DNA of 64,000 bases, taken from positions 1 through 64,000 of the forward strand of contig NZ_JAIWJA010000004.1 of the NCBI RefSeq assembly GCF_020515695.1, in the 5' to 3' direction. The stretch is from Pseudomonas sp. MWU16-30317 (GTDB taxonomy: Bacteria; Pseudomonadota; Gammaproteobacteria; Pseudomonadales; Pseudomonadaceae). A model generated the notes under the pieces. That model was not told the origin of the DNA. It saw only the letters and a list, made by a program, of their open reading frames with translations, and searched no databases. Positions 11,301 to 18,845 of the stretch are shown here, one piece after another; position 1 is the first letter of the stretch, and each line of letters starts with the position of its first letter. The position numbers were made by a program, and so were the translations under genes.

Positions 11301-14300
11301 GCGCGTGCGCCACGCGCACCGTCAGCGCCTGGTTGCTGAGCAGTTTGCCGTTGCCGTTGTCGAGGCTGTCGGCGCTGAAGGTATAGGCCTGGCCGCTGGA
11401 GATCTCGCCGTTCTGGTTGTTGACGTCGGCGAGGTTGTTCAGCAGTAACGCGCCGGTGGCGTTGATCAGGCCGCTGCGGTTGTCGAGTTGGCCGTGGTTG
11501 AGGTCGAGGGTCAGGTCGGCATTGCTGAACAGTTCGCCGCCTTGTTGATCAAGGCCGATGACGTCAGCGCGCAGCGATTTGTCGGCACCAATGCTACCGC
11601 CATCGCGGTTGGTCAACTGCGCTGCGTGCAGTTGCAGGCCATCGGCACTGCTCACCCGGCCGTCATGGCTGTTGTCAAAATCACCGGTGTCGATCGACAC
11701 CGCACCTTTAGCGCTCACCAGGCCTTTTTGCGTGTTGTCCAAGCGCGTGCTGCTGAGCACCAGCGTGGCATCGGTCACCAGCCGGCCGCCTTGGTTGGTG
11801 ATCGCGCCGGTGCTGTCGACGGTCAATGCGTCCGCGCTGGACAGGCTGCCGCCATTGTTGGCCAGCGTGCCGGCGCGCACCTGCAGCGTGCCTTCACTGC
11901 TGATCAGGCCAAGCGTGTTGAGCAGATCGCCGTCGAGGCGCACATCAATGCCGTGTTGGCTCAGCAAGCTGGCGCCGCTGTTGTCCAGGCGGGTACCCGT
12001 CACTGTCAGGCCGGTGCTGCCGGACAACACCCCGGCATTGCGGTTAAGGGTTTGGTCGATAGCCAGCGCCAGGCCTTGCTGGGCGATGATGCGGCCGGCA
12101 TCGCTGTTGTCGAGCTGTTCGCCGGTCAGGCTGATGTCGCCCTGGCTGGAGATCTCGCCGCCGCGGTTGTCGATGCTGGCGACGTTGAGCACCATCGCGC
12201 CGTGGGCGCCGATCAGGCCGGCCTGGGTGTTGTCGAGGCTCGTACCGGTGAGGCTCAGGGTGGTCAAGGCGATCAGCTGACCACCGGGCTGCTGTAGCGC
12301 GCCGATGGTTGCAGACAGACTTTTTTGGCTGGCGATCTGGCCGTTGCTGTTGTCGACGCGGGCGGCCTGGAGGCGCAGGTCGCCGTCGGCGATCAGGGTG
12401 GCAGTGCGGTTGATCAGGGTGCCGGCGACATCCAGGTCAAGGTCGCTGCGGCTGCTGAGTTCACCCTCGGTGTTGTCCAGGCTGGCGGCCTTGGCATCCA
12501 GCACCGCCGCCGAGATCACCCCTTTGACGTTGCTGAGTGCCCGGGCGACTCGCACCACGAGCGCTTGATTGCTCAGCAGCTTGCCAGCGCTGTTATCCAG
12601 GCTGTCGGCATTGAACTGGAACGCCGACGCACTGGAGATTTCGCCGTTCTGGTTGTTGACCGCTGCCAGGTTGTTGAGCAGCAAGGCGCCAGGCGCGTTG
12701 ATCAGGCCGTTCTGGTTGTCGAGCTGGCCATGGTTGAGGTCGAGCGTCAGGCGGGTATTGCTGAACAGTTGACCGCCGCGCTGATCGAGGCCGGTCACGC
12801 TGGCCTGGAGTGCCTTGGCGGCGGCGATGCGGCCTTGATCCTGATTGGTGACCTGGCCGGCAGTGAGGTCGAGGCGATCGCTGCTGGTCAGCTTGCCGCT
12901 GTGGCTGTTATCGAAGGCCCCGGTGGTGACGGCGGTCGCGCCCTTGCCGGAGATCATGCCGCTGTTGCGGTTGTCGAGGCTGGCGCTGCTGAGGGTCAGG
13001 CCGCTGTCGGTGCTGATCGAGCCTTGCTGGTTGTTCACATCGCCATCGCTGGCGACGCTGAGTGCGCCGGCACTGGAGAGTTTGCCGGCGGCGTTGTTCA
13101 CGTGACTGGCAGCGGCGTTCAGCGCGCCTTCGCTGCTGATCAGGCCGTTGCCGTTGTCCAGCGCGCCGGTCAGGTGGACGACCACATCGGTCTGTCCGCT
13201 CAGTGTGCCGTGGCTGTTGTCCAGCTGCCCGCCGTCTAGGCGCAACGCGGTGCCGGCGTAGATCAAACCGTTGTTCTGGTTGATCACACGGGCGATGTCG
13301 AGGGCCAGCACGGTGCCAGAAAGCAGCTTGCCGGCATCGCTGTTGGTCAATTGGCTGGCTTTGACTGTCCCGCCCGCCTGGCTGGAGATTTCCCCGGCGC
13401 GGTTATCGATGCCGTTAGTGATAGCCAGGCTCAGCGCTTTTGTCGCGCCTACCAGGCCGCCAGTGCGGTTATCGAGGTCGCTGGCTTTGAGCGTCAGGTT
13501 GCCCTGGGCGGTGACTCGGCCTTGCTGGTTGTTCAGCGCGGCGACGGTGGCGTTGAGGTCGGCCTGGCTCGCAATCACGCCGTTGGCGTTATTGAGGTCG
13601 CCAGCGTCCAGTTGCAGGGCGTTGCCGCTCAACGTGCCGTTCTGGTTATTCAAGGCAGCACCAGCGCTTGCGTTCAGCGTGCGCCCGGCGTTCAGCTGGT
13701 GGCCGCTGTTGTCCAGCGCCTGGGTGACCGTCGCAGTCAGGTCCCGACTGGCCACCACACTCCCGGCGTTGCGCAGATTCTGCGCCCTGAGCACCACATC
13801 GCCGTTGGTATTGCGGCTGTTGTCGGCATTGACACCGGCTTCGACGATAGCGTTGTTAGTCAGCTGCCCGCCACTGCTGAGGCTGATGCGATCGCGCGCC
13901 GCCACGTTCTGCTGCACCGCCAGCGCGCCGGCCGTTTGCACCTCGACGCTCTGCCCATAGATCGCCCCCTGGGCCTCCAGGCTTGCCGCTTGCACCTTGA
14001 CGGCGCCATTGGCCGAGGCCTGGGCCATGCTCAGGTGGCCGCTGGCGTCGATCTGAATGTCCTCGGCGCTGGCCGCCAGATTGCCGGCCAGACGCACGCC
14101 CACGCCCTTCTCGGTGCCCACCAGTTTGATCGCACCGGCGTACATGCCGCCCAGCGCTGAACTGTCGATGGCCAGTTGTGGCGCGTCGCTGCCGTCGTCG
14201 GCCAGCGCGGTGGGGTTGAGGGTCTGCGCGTTGACGTCGTTGCGCCCGGTGACGAGGGTGAGGCTCTTGGCGTGCAGCTCGGCGTTGATTTTGGCGCTGC

Positions 14301-14949
14301 GGGTGATGATCTCGAACTGATCGACGTTGTCGGCGTTGAGCCCGGCGCCTTCGACCGTGACGCTGCCGTTCTGCACGTTGAAGTGGTCCAGCGCGCCGTT
14401 GCTCAGCACCGGCTTGCCGGTGGTCAGGGTCACGCGCGGGGTGTTGATGAAGCCGCAGCCGTTGCAGGTGACGCCGTAAGGGTTGGCGACGATGACGCGC
14501 GCCGCCTGACCGGCGACTTCGGTGTAGCCATTGAGCTGGCTGGCGTTGGCACCGGTCACTTCGTTGAGGATGGTGCTGGCGGCCTGCCCCTTGAAGTTGG
14601 GGTTGCCGACGATGATGCCGCCCAGTTGGGTGCTCTGGGTACGGCCGCTGGCGTTGTTGAGGATCACCCCCTGACTGCCGACGTTGTACTGCTGGTATTG
14701 GTTATGCGACAGGCCGCTGGCGTTGGGCGCGGCGATGTTGACGATCGGCACACCGTTGCCGGCCTGGCCCAGGGTCGTGTTGGGGGTGGCGACGACGATG
14801 CCCTCGGCCTGCGCCCACAGCGGTTGCCAGAACATGGCGTTGGCCAGCAAGAACGCCAGCCCGCGCTTGGGCAGGCCCCAGAAGCGCTCGCGCTCGATCA
14901 GGGCGGCCGAGGGCTGGCGGGCGAGCAGGTCGAATTGGTTAACGTCCAT
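2392..14949 (-). CDS. cdiA: CdiA/filamentous-haemagglutinin contact-dependent inhibition effector
   Basis: This 4185-residue protein is the secreted TpsA partner of a two-partner system. It opens with a long signal region (about residues 1-47, ending WAQA) and a TPS secretion domain (about 48-300, with the NPYG and CNGCGF motifs). A very long beta-helix of haemagglutinin repeats follows (LDN..G.L.S-type units, about 300-2050). A second, Ser/Gln-rich repeat region with HA repeats comes next (about 2700-3700), then the pretoxin region with VENN at about 3965. The final 220 residues form the toxin tip, which contains GLQHIYKRH and ends WKPLP; it may be a small RNase-type domain but I cannot name it. 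The protein would sit on the surface and deliver the tip into touching cells. cdiB lies 21 bases upstream and cdiI overlaps the stop. Confidence 0.93.
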   Translation of the reverse strand: MDVNQFDLLARQPSAALIERERFWGLPKRGLAFLLANAMFWQPLWAQAEGIVVATPNTTLGQAGNGVPIVNIAAPNASGLSHNQYQQYNVGSQGVILNNASGRTQSTQLGGIIVGNPNFKGQAASTILNEVTGANASQLNGYTEVAGQAARVIVANPYGVTCNGCGFINTPRVTLTTGKPVLSNGALDHFNVQNGSVTVEGAGLNADNVDQFEIITRSAKINAELHAKSLTLVTGRNDVNAQTLNPTALADDGSDAPQLAIDSSALGGMYAGAIKLVGTEKGVGVRLAGNLAASAEDIQIDASGHLSMAQASANGAVKVQAASLEAQGAIYGQSVEVQTAGALAVQQNVAARDRISLSSGGQLTNNAIVEAGVNADNSRNTNGDVVLRAQNLRNAGSVVASRDLTATVTQALDNSGHQLNAGRTLNASAGAALNNQNGTLSGNALQLDAGDLNNANGVIASQADLNATVAALNNQQGRVTAQGNLTLKASDLDNRTGGLVGATKALSLAITNGIDNRAGEISSQAGGTVKASQLTNSDAGKLLSGTVLALDIARVINQNNGLIYAGTALRLDGGQLDNSHGTLSGQTDVVVHLTGALDNGNGLISSEGALNAAASHVNNAAGKLSSAGALSVASDGDVNNQQGSISTDSGLTLSSASLDNRNSGMISGKGATAVTTGAFDNSHSGKLTSSDRLDLTAGQVTNQDQGRIAAAKALQASVTGLDQRGGQLFSNTRLTLDLNHGQLDNQNGLINAPGALLLNNLAAVNNQNGEISSASAFQFNADSLDNSAGKLLSNQALVVRVARALSNVKGVISAAVLDAKAASLDNTEGELSSRSDLDLDVAGTLINRTATLIADGDLRLQAARVDNSNGQIASQKSLSATIGALQQPGGQLIALTTLSLTGTSLDNTQAGLIGAHGAMVLNVASIDNRGGEISSQGDISLTGEQLDNSDAGRIIAQQGLALAIDQTLNRNAGVLSGSTGLTVTGTRLDNSGASLLSQHGIDVRLDGDLLNTLGLISSEGTLQVRAGTLANNGGSLSSADALTVDSTGAITNQGGRLVTDATLVLSSTRLDNTQKGLVSAKGAVSIDTGDFDNSHDGRVSSADGLQLHAAQLTNRDGGSIGADKSLRADVIGLDQQGGELFSNADLTLDLNHGQLDNRSGLINATGALLLNNLADVNNQNGEISSGQAYTFSADSLDNGNGKLLSNQALTVRVAHALANVRGMIAAASVDAAAGSLDNSAGTLTSRSDLTLNVTGLLGNQSDGLINAAQALTVKATGIDNAGGSLLGATALNLDFNGADLDNRNGLITTRSPLTLSHLRDLKNANGEISSSQSFSLSGRTLDNSSGKLISNQVLTVSADSVLNALGLISGWQGLSVSGGSLDNRNSGTLSSRNAEVNVSLAGALLNGNSGALVSQQAMSVSAASVDNQGGILSSGAGQTLTVSGLLNNGQNGLIDSGAGLLINAGNVSNAAGTINAQQDLSLAATDFDNSAGSLASNGGVTLDLLGKLINTNAKLASAGNLLLKRATQVDNQGGELTSQRAITLFTGGLDNSNRGTLAANDALLITASGALQNANDGLIYSKNANLKLQAASLANGKGTLQSQGALDLTVTGDIDSLSGKILAQGGALNVTATNVDNRGGVLASLQQAFTARITGVLKNGYDLDHKGGITQAQSLDIRALAGFNNYGGRVSAQSGDALINTGDFDNRNGGLYAKQRVSVTGNNFDNSGDNDGQIGGQQIDLSLSGALNNRLGVIESDSTLSIVAASIDNQTGKLRALGASGTTLLNVSGLLNNSNGTLETANSNLALNVGALQNVGGSILHSGTGTFGLGLNLLQNAGGNLVSNGSLSISGDSWTNTSVLQVGDLNLNIGTFNQSATGQLLTNRTFVGRGGNWNNDGLIASNGSADLQIAGTYSGAGSLTSVGDLTFVANQADLNAATSRLSGGGKGVFSVAGTLRNLGRITAGGDLTASAGAINNYGTLGGGQNVSLSTPTLLNEGGLIFAGGDLALHANALTNHAANVYGLGNVSIGGYNGVTRSASVLNISGGMESAGAFGIDADAFENRTEGGTGTGERTLTSGSMAVRCNDCKGDYYDFTIIAREIFEGADADISAASTLSVGKDFSFHGGTFLNSKSTIAASGNITIEADNLQNVGSVGGSIERTRTYATGNITDGTANRLMANVVMPYNQRDNPDFPLVPYIDDTGAIRTAIAKSATYREGGRDGNTYKRVQLTDSVTGKVVKSAFNGEVYGIAESGLSYGFETATLSQYDPNNLLALPTLITQYTLVSDVEVAKDSTGAASTGTVRNAVIQAGGKVAITASQNLTNSVIHEDYGYSAGTNQVQNTQAAAGARVVIRVNAQLPPDLAQQQIDPTALPGFSLPTGQNGLFRLSGQTSAQPGAAANDWSIGGASITTAQRDQAIPGLQSRDIRISATDDTVVGGYQLAAVDREGSAVAGSATHIQTASSSSQNIARVQGLPSSAAKPSTGKYLIETNPALTDLKQFMSSDYLLAALGYDPDTSAKRLGDGLYEQRLIQQAVTARTGQAFIDGQTSNEAMYQYLMNNAVAEKDALNLSIGVGLSSAQVASLTHDIVWLEEHEVNGEKVLVPVVYLAQADGRLGPTGALIAGSDVSLTAGQNLDNAGTLKATGNLSATAGQDLVNSGLIDAGDRLDALAINNVTNKAGGIIAGRDVAVTAVTGDVVNERTVVALDSTARGQLHKDYADSASRIEAANDLSISAGRDINNVGSALQSGRDLTLTAGRDVNIAATQVTNSQVLNSKHTSSDITQLGSTVDAGRDVAVQGGRDINVIASQVAAKGDVAMTATENLTVSSAADEEHAYSKSKKVTSQRDQVTQVSSDISAGGDVVLSAGTDLGIVASHVTAAKAVDIDAGQDVTIASAMDEKSSFYFKKKKGSFGRSSSQQKESYDSTNVASVITAGSDLTINTSSTADGGVSLDGGRDVSVIGSQLKAGHDVMVGGTGDVAILSGTEEHGSYNKKTKSGFLGLSKSGKSQLKTTASQVASDVDGGNDVVVVAGNDVRVRASNVTAANDAELHAGLINSSGDINLVAASDTAYSKSEQYSTRTGIMGTKGGISFSAAQKAGALAQSTTNVGSQVSAEQDATLNAARDINIVGSGVSAGRNITLGAGQDVNVIAGISTAQSDTWEKTKSVGVKVSADRNGFTAFAGQQAIKETANGAQQTAAASQLSAGQDLSVSAGRDILQQGSDAYAGNDIAYQAGRNIVIDAASEHSEQTASKSVSTNGISGTINHNLGNTRDALSGAGKGEDGVSKASSTLKAVDAISQFLNGPTMDGHIGNTSQSQTVTQTVDSQRGSIVQAGNDVSMVAGNDVTVRGSGLNAGRDISIGGRDVTIDVAKGAQGTDSEETQSKGGVIGGTTGGFKIGVGGSTGIATGNSSQGTSTPSALNAVRDINLVASNDLSLIGAQVQAQRDINLNAGNDLTIKAAQNDSSSQDARHNGGGSAGIAVGQQGIGVYASVDIGRGNLDREGAQQQEAHLNAGDQLNFTSGRDTTISGATLRGDSVNGDVGRNLTVSSAPNTGKVSGKEFDVSATVVVGLGGGSASGSVGYGQTTGSTKWVEQQTSITAANDVNIRTQDHTQIDGALIASDAGKLLLDTGTLGFSDIAGKDTEHAYYLNVGGSYATGGASAQQDSSQVGKGKTGEAGWSASGYKYDKDRQQIVRATVGAGNVVVRGDEQTGADSTAGLNRDVSKAYEITKDEEHRTDLYVTKSSVDAVMDVPGTLKRWEDDARNYGSAQINELLGNLNRLRAPLVTIDDVPQQAKAALGNEKALALTKKLLENGLSSSVLGTWRPEVYSSLDAVFTSFGKLQQCAGKCPEAVDSLPGTSTSTTVLDKNGNPSIQLDSTYIHNNLYQDALINVAKFSVMVPKEQIAAGMLAVQVALGPVTAAAGYLGSVVFEHTLGPTAERLVENGATKIVNVLTDQDVELVVENNEEGKQEYAKSGNDGMNGSAEVIGAKFLISGAIAAVAGMAAAGIGALWAKSGAGKTVTISPEMKADPYHPGWKEYNGSDRGVGADVVGPKGVSGSTLTRDELISGLPVGTKITPENVVDIRRLPDGRTVWLENGTDAAGLQHIYKRHEVDFINKGISRDDIPNVVMNALERGEVVGTNGSANVYRITYNGVEQNIAVGVGSNGFVVRANPVSSWKPLP
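2929..4117. repeat. Direct repeat copy B inside intact cdiA
   Basis: Copy B of the repeat whose other copy is 1-1189. It lies inside the intact cdiA and covers the region before and including the VENN motif. A crossover between A and B would remove 2928 bases, including the present toxin tip, both immunity genes and the orphan tip. Confidence 0.95.
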
Positions 14950-14970
14950 GTTGAAAGTTTCCGAACAGCG

Positions 14971-16671
14971 TTAAAGGAAGAAATCGAGGCGAAAGTAGAT
15001 CGGCGATTCGCGCTCGATCAGTCCCGCAGGGCGTTCCAGGGAGTGGGCGTAGGTCGCGCTGACGGCAACGTGCTGGCCGCGCGCGAACAGCTCGAAGGCG
15101 TTGCTCGACAGGCGCCCATGCTGGTCGCCGTTGTAGCGGTCGTGGCGGATCACGCCCTGGTCGTAGCCGATGGAGGCGCCGTATTCGCTGAAGGCCGGGC
15201 GCAGCCAGTCGAGGTTGACCGGGCGGGTCAGGCGCAGGTCGTTGCGCCAGTAACCGCCGCTGTCGCCACTGAGGAATTGATCCTTGTAGCCGCGCACCGA
15301 GGACGAGCCGCCGAGGCTGGTGCGCTGGGCACTGAACAGCACGTCTTCGCTGCGCTGCCCGGTGGCCAGGCTGCTGAAGCTGAGGCGCTCGCCCCAGAGG
15401 GTGAACGGCTGCAGGTAGCTGAGGGTGCCAGTGTATTTGCGGTAGCGCGAATCGGGCGCGCCGGGGCCGGAATGATCCTCGCTCTGTGCGCCGAAGCCGC
15501 CGACGCCTTGCTGCATGCCGAGGTCGAGGTTGACGAAGGCCGAGCCGATGCGCCGGCCGTGGTTGAAACCGTACTGCACTTCGCTGAGGCTGGGGCTGCT
15601 GCCGCTGAGCAGGCTGTCTTCGACGTAATTGCGGGTGCGCATGTGGGAGAAGCCGACACTCAGGGAGGTCTTGCTCACCGCGTCGCGATGGATCACCCGT
15701 TCGGCATGCAGGGTGTGAGTTTCGCTGTCCCCGCTTTGCTCGAACGAGTAGCCGTTGGCTTGCGCAACGGAGCGGTAGTCGCTCTGGCTGTAGCTGTAGT
15801 TGAAGGTCCACCAGCCCAGCGGCAGGCTGTAGTTGAGCATGGCGTTTTTCGACAGTTGCTGATGATCGCTGACCGCATCGTGGCCGCCACGCAGGGCCAG
15901 CTGATCCATCAGCCCCAAGGGGCTGTCCCATTCGAAACCGGTGTTCCACTGCTGCTCGCCGGTGCTCTTCTGGCCGTCGTTGTTGCGTGACAGGTTGGCG
16001 CGCCAGGGCTTTTGCTCGGTGTTTTTGACCAGTACGTCGCTGCCGCCGACCTCGGTGCCGGGCGCCAGCTCCATCTGCGCCTGGTTGGAGGGCAAGCGGT
16101 TGACCTGATCCAGCAGTTGTTCGACTTCGCGCAGATTGAGGCGTTGGCCCTCGTGGCCGGGGAACGCCATGGTCAGCTCGCGCGGCGACAGGCCACTGCC
16201 CGCCTCGCTGCGCAGGTGTTCGAGCTTGCCTTCGACGATCAGGACTTGCAGGTGCCCGGTGGCGAGGTCCTGCTGCGGCAGGTAGGCGCGGGAGGTGACC
16301 AGGCCTTTGTCGATGTACAGGTTGGTAATGACCTTGAGCAGCTCGTTGAGCTGGGCGACGCCCAGGCACTGGCCGATGTAGGGCTTGGTGAGCGTCTCGC
16401 GCTCACCGGCAGACAGCGCGTCGGCGCCCTTGAGTTCGATGCTTTGGATGGTGAAGCAGCGGCTGCTGGCCGGTGCTGCGGGGGCGACCGGGGCGGTGGT
16501 TTTACCGGGCAGGTCACGCAGCTCTTCGAGGCGCCGCTGTTGATCTTGCAGCAGACGGTCCTGACGGTCGCGGATCAGGTCCTGGTCGCCAGGGGTGGGC
16601 GCGGCATCGACGGTAAAGGGGGCAGCGGACAGCACAAGCAGCAATGCAATCCTGGCAGAGGCAAAATCCAC
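14971..16671 (-). CDS. cdiB: CdiB/ShlB-type outer-membrane two-partner secretion transporter
   Basis: This 566-residue TpsB protein exports CdiA across the outer membrane. It has a signal peptide (about 1-24, cleaved near VDAA-AP), a Q/R-rich linker, a POTRA segment beginning around FTIQSIELKGA, and a 16-strand beta-barrel. The barrel carries the family VRGY motif (here SVRGYKDQF) and ends in phenylalanine-leucine after RLDFF, as outer-membrane proteins do. The start is GTG at 16671 with AAGGA six bases upstream. It is the first gene of the cdiBA transcript and lies 21 bases before cdiA. Length and motifs are normal for the family. Confidence 0.93.
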   Translation of the reverse strand: MDFASARIALLLVLSAAPFTVDAAPTPGDQDLIRDRQDRLLQDQQRRLEELRDLPGKTTAPVAPAAPASSRCFTIQSIELKGADALSAGERETLTKPYIGQCLGVAQLNELLKVITNLYIDKGLVTSRAYLPQQDLATGHLQVLIVEGKLEHLRSEAGSGLSPRELTMAFPGHEGQRLNLREVEQLLDQVNRLPSNQAQMELAPGTEVGGSDVLVKNTEQKPWRANLSRNNDGQKSTGEQQWNTGFEWDSPLGLMDQLALRGGHDAVSDHQQLSKNAMLNYSLPLGWWTFNYSYSQSDYRSVAQANGYSFEQSGDSETHTLHAERVIHRDAVSKTSLSVGFSHMRTRNYVEDSLLSGSSPSLSEVQYGFNHGRRIGSAFVNLDLGMQQGVGGFGAQSEDHSGPGAPDSRYRKYTGTLSYLQPFTLWGERLSFSSLATGQRSEDVLFSAQRTSLGGSSSVRGYKDQFLSGDSGGYWRNDLRLTRPVNLDWLRPAFSEYGASIGYDQGVIRHDRYNGDQHGRLSSNAFELFARGQHVAVSATYAHSLERPAGLIERESPIYFRLDFFL

Positions 16672-16693
16672 GAGACGTCCTTGAGTGGCTCTT

Positions 16694-16738
16694 TAATATC
16701 ACGGCGGCGATATTAGTGAGCCACAATTCTGGCGTCAA
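16694..16738 (-). promoter_or_regulatory. Sigma-70 promoter of cdiBA with overlapping inverted repeat
   Basis: On the minus strand TTGACG (16733-16738) is followed after exactly 17 bases by TAATAT (16710-16715), a strong sigma-70 match 38 bases before the cdiB start. An inverted repeat, TAATATC (16694-16700) and GATATTA (16709-16715) with an eight-base spacer, overlaps the -10 element and the predicted start point. A regulator bound there could block initiation; that is inference. Confidence 0.7.
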
Positions 16739-16889
16739 CGTTTTGTATCAAATCATGTCGAAAACGTTACTTGACGCCGACGAATGGTCAAGAGGCGTCT
16801 AGCACGCACTGTACCGAGCCCGCATACCCCACATTGGCCCGCCAGGACAGCGCAATTCCCCCGAACGATTGTCGGAACAAGCCCCCTCG

Positions 16890-17573
16890 CTACTGCGCAG
16901 ACCGTTGCTGCACGCACAACACCGCCTGCCGCGTCAGCTGGTCCAAATGCCGGTTGCGTTGCTTCTCGGCATCGGCCATGGCGCGCTTGCCGTGCTGCTT
17001 GAGCAGGTAGGCATGAATCTGCTGGACCTCGACGCTGCGGTAGATCGGCGCGATGTCCAGCTGCGGGATCAGCCCGTGGGTCGCGTGGTCGCGGGTGTTC
17101 ATCAGCACTTGCGGGCCGCGCGCGCCGAGCACCTCGAAGCCCAATGCTTCAAACGTCAGGACTTTGCCCGGATGGCAGGCCAGTTCGGCATGGGGATAGC
17201 GGGCGGTCATGGCCGCGAGCAGGCGGCGCGCGATACCGCGGCGGCGATGGCCCTTGCTCACGGCCAGGTAGGCCAGCGCGCAGGCATCGGCGTCGTCCTT
17301 GACCGGCAGGTACAGGGCGAAGCCGAGCACGGTGTCCGGGTCGTCGGGGTCGCAGGCGGTGATCAGCTCGGCGGGGATGCCCTTGGCGCCATCCATGCCG
17401 TCGAGGTACAGGTGGACCTCGAAGCCCACACCGTATTGATAAAGGTTGTACAGCGGGTTGCTTGGCGCGATGGCGACGCTGCTGATGTCGGTGAGGTTGT
17501 CGACCACCAACTGCAGGATCTGGCTTTTTATCGGTTCGGCCGGGGTGGTGCGGTAATGGTTGAGGCTGTACAT
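16890..17573 (-). CDS. GNAT-family N-acetyltransferase
   Basis: A 227-residue acetyltransferase of unknown substrate. The central region carries GNAT motif A, beginning AYLAVSKGHRRRGIARRLL, where the R-R-G-I-A part binds the pyrophosphate of acetyl-CoA. An acceptor-side beta-strand region precedes it (GFALYLPV), and a Gly-Phe-Glu-Val segment (ALGFEVLGARGPQVLM) follows. About 50 C-terminal residues beyond the domain are helical and basic. There is no signal peptide. The gene is alone on its strand between cdiB and a REP element, so context does not suggest a substrate. Confidence 0.85.
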   Translation of the reverse strand: MYSLNHYRTTPAEPIKSQILQLVVDNLTDISSVAIAPSNPLYNLYQYGVGFEVHLYLDGMDGAKGIPAELITACDPDDPDTVLGFALYLPVKDDADACALAYLAVSKGHRRRGIARRLLAAMTARYPHAELACHPGKVLTFEALGFEVLGARGPQVLMNTRDHATHGLIPQLDIAPIYRSVEVQQIHAYLLKQHGKRAMADAEKQRNRHLDQLTRQAVLCVQQRSAQ

Positions 17574-17646
17574 CAGGGGGACGGCTCCGGGGTCAAGTCA
17601 GGCTCGGGCATGATAACCCGATCGGAGCGTATCCCCTGCCAGCAAC

Positions 17647-17735
17647 TGTAGCGAGGGCGCTTGCCCCCGAAAAAACCGATCAGTCAGCCCTTGCTGCACC
17701 GGCTCGGCCAATCGGGGGCAAGCCCCCTCGCTACA
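17647..17735. repeat. REP-type inverted pair (GGGGGC-TTGCCCCC family)
   Basis: TGTAGCGAGGGCGCTTGCCCCCG at the left and its near-complement CGGGGGCAAGCCCCCTCGCTACA at the right flank about 40 bases. This is the usual paired arrangement of Pseudomonas REP elements. A related element lies at 22810-22879. Confidence 0.8.
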
Positions 17736-17745
17736 TGGGGTGGCA

Positions 17746-18414
17746 TCAGCTCTTCTTGGCGTGCTCTGCAGTCAATTTGTAGAACGTCGCCGCGCCGCCT
17801 TCAGTGGCGTAGCCGGTGTTGTCCTGGGTATACACGCCGGCCTTGAAATACAGGGCTTTGGGTGCCCAGGTGCTATCGACCTTGGTGCTCCACTGGTAAT
17901 TGAAGGCGTTGACCGTCAGGTTGCCCGCAGGCGTCAGGTGGATGGTGTAGGTGAAGCGCTGGTTCATCGGCACCATCTGCGCGACGGTAATCACTTCAGG
18001 CTCCGCGTCTGGGGTGACACGGTACTTGACCACCAGGTTGCCCAGGCGCTTGGCATCCTTGTACTGGTATTCAAGTTTGAGCATCGGCTCGGTGCTGCCG
18101 AAGCAGTGGATCTGGCCGATGACGATCTTGCCGGTCGAAGGCACCTGATTGACGGCTACCGCAGCGCGCAGCATGTTGTCGGCGGCGCCGTATTGCCAGT
18201 TGTTGACGCTGCCATCGGCTTTGGTTTCACGCAGTTCGGTACGTGGGTACACAGCGTTGGCGGTCTTGCTGCCGGTCACCGGTGCCCAGAAGAACAACGT
18301 GTCGCCCGACTTGAAGTAACCGTCGGTGTAACCACTGACCAGCTGCGGGGTATTGATGGTCACCGAGGGGGTGCCGACGGGGATGCTCAGGTTCCAGGTA
18401 TCGAGAGTGATCAT
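17746..18414 (-). CDS. Polysaccharide lyase family 7 (alginate lyase)
   Basis: A 222-residue PL7 jelly-roll enzyme that would cut alginate by beta-elimination. The three PL7 signature regions are present in order: R-T-E-L-R-E, Q-I-H and YFKAGVYTQ, supplying the catalytic Arg, Gln, His and Tyr. I chose the ATG at 18414 (MITLDTW...) because GGAG lies six bases upstream; a longer frame would begin at 18450 with no good site. No signal peptide is visible, so the mature enzyme is either cytoplasmic or exported by another route. No alginate biosynthesis genes lie nearby. Confidence 0.9.
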   Translation of the reverse strand: MITLDTWNLSIPVGTPSVTINTPQLVSGYTDGYFKSGDTLFFWAPVTGSKTANAVYPRTELRETKADGSVNNWQYGAADNMLRAAVAVNQVPSTGKIVIGQIHCFGSTEPMLKLEYQYKDAKRLGNLVVKYRVTPDAEPEVITVAQMVPMNQRFTYTIHLTPAGNLTVNAFNYQWSTKVDSTWAPKALYFKAGVYTQDNTGYATEGGAATFYKLTAEHAKKS

Positions 18415-18845
18415 GCTTGACTCCAAAGGGGGCGCGATTAGCCGTTGCACGGTCAGGCTGAGGTGCCCACCGCTTGGTCAATGCTGTTATCGGCGCTCCT
18501 GACTGGAGCTGAAACGGTACGGCCATAAAGATGACGCCGTTAATTTGGCGAATCCTGTAAGGGCCATTATTGCGCTATCAAGGGCCTATTCCGGGCTTGA
18601 AAAGCCAACTCAATCCCGCCGCGCCTTTGCAGGCAGCGGTACCGCCAAGCTTTTGGCTGAAACCCGTCAAGGTAGATGAAAAATAATTCAGTCGGCTGCG
18701 CCAGTTCCCGACCAATGGCACTCACGTGGCAGCGGTTGCAACGTATTTTCCGGCAATTTCCCGCAGGGCCTTCAGCTTGCGGAGTACTTTCCGATACCTT
18801 GTAGATAACCGCCAAAAACCACTGGCATCGCCGCCGAGACCGAAC
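18415..18845. other. Intergenic region, divergent
   Basis: About 430 bases separate the PL7 gene from the diguanylate cyclase; they point away from each other, so both promoters must lie here. I see no convincing terminator, RNA gene or repeat. Open frames extend into it from both genes but lack ribosome sites. Confidence 0.5.

Noticed and set aside
7570..11448. Very long plus-strand open frame of 1292 codons
   Set aside because: It lies antisense to the cdiA beta-helix. The apparent Ala/Val-rich protein arises from the repeated codons on the other strand; there is no domain or ribosome site.
14176..15990. Plus-strand frame of 604 codons over cdiB and the cdiA start
   Set aside because: It spans two real minus-strand genes and has no domain.
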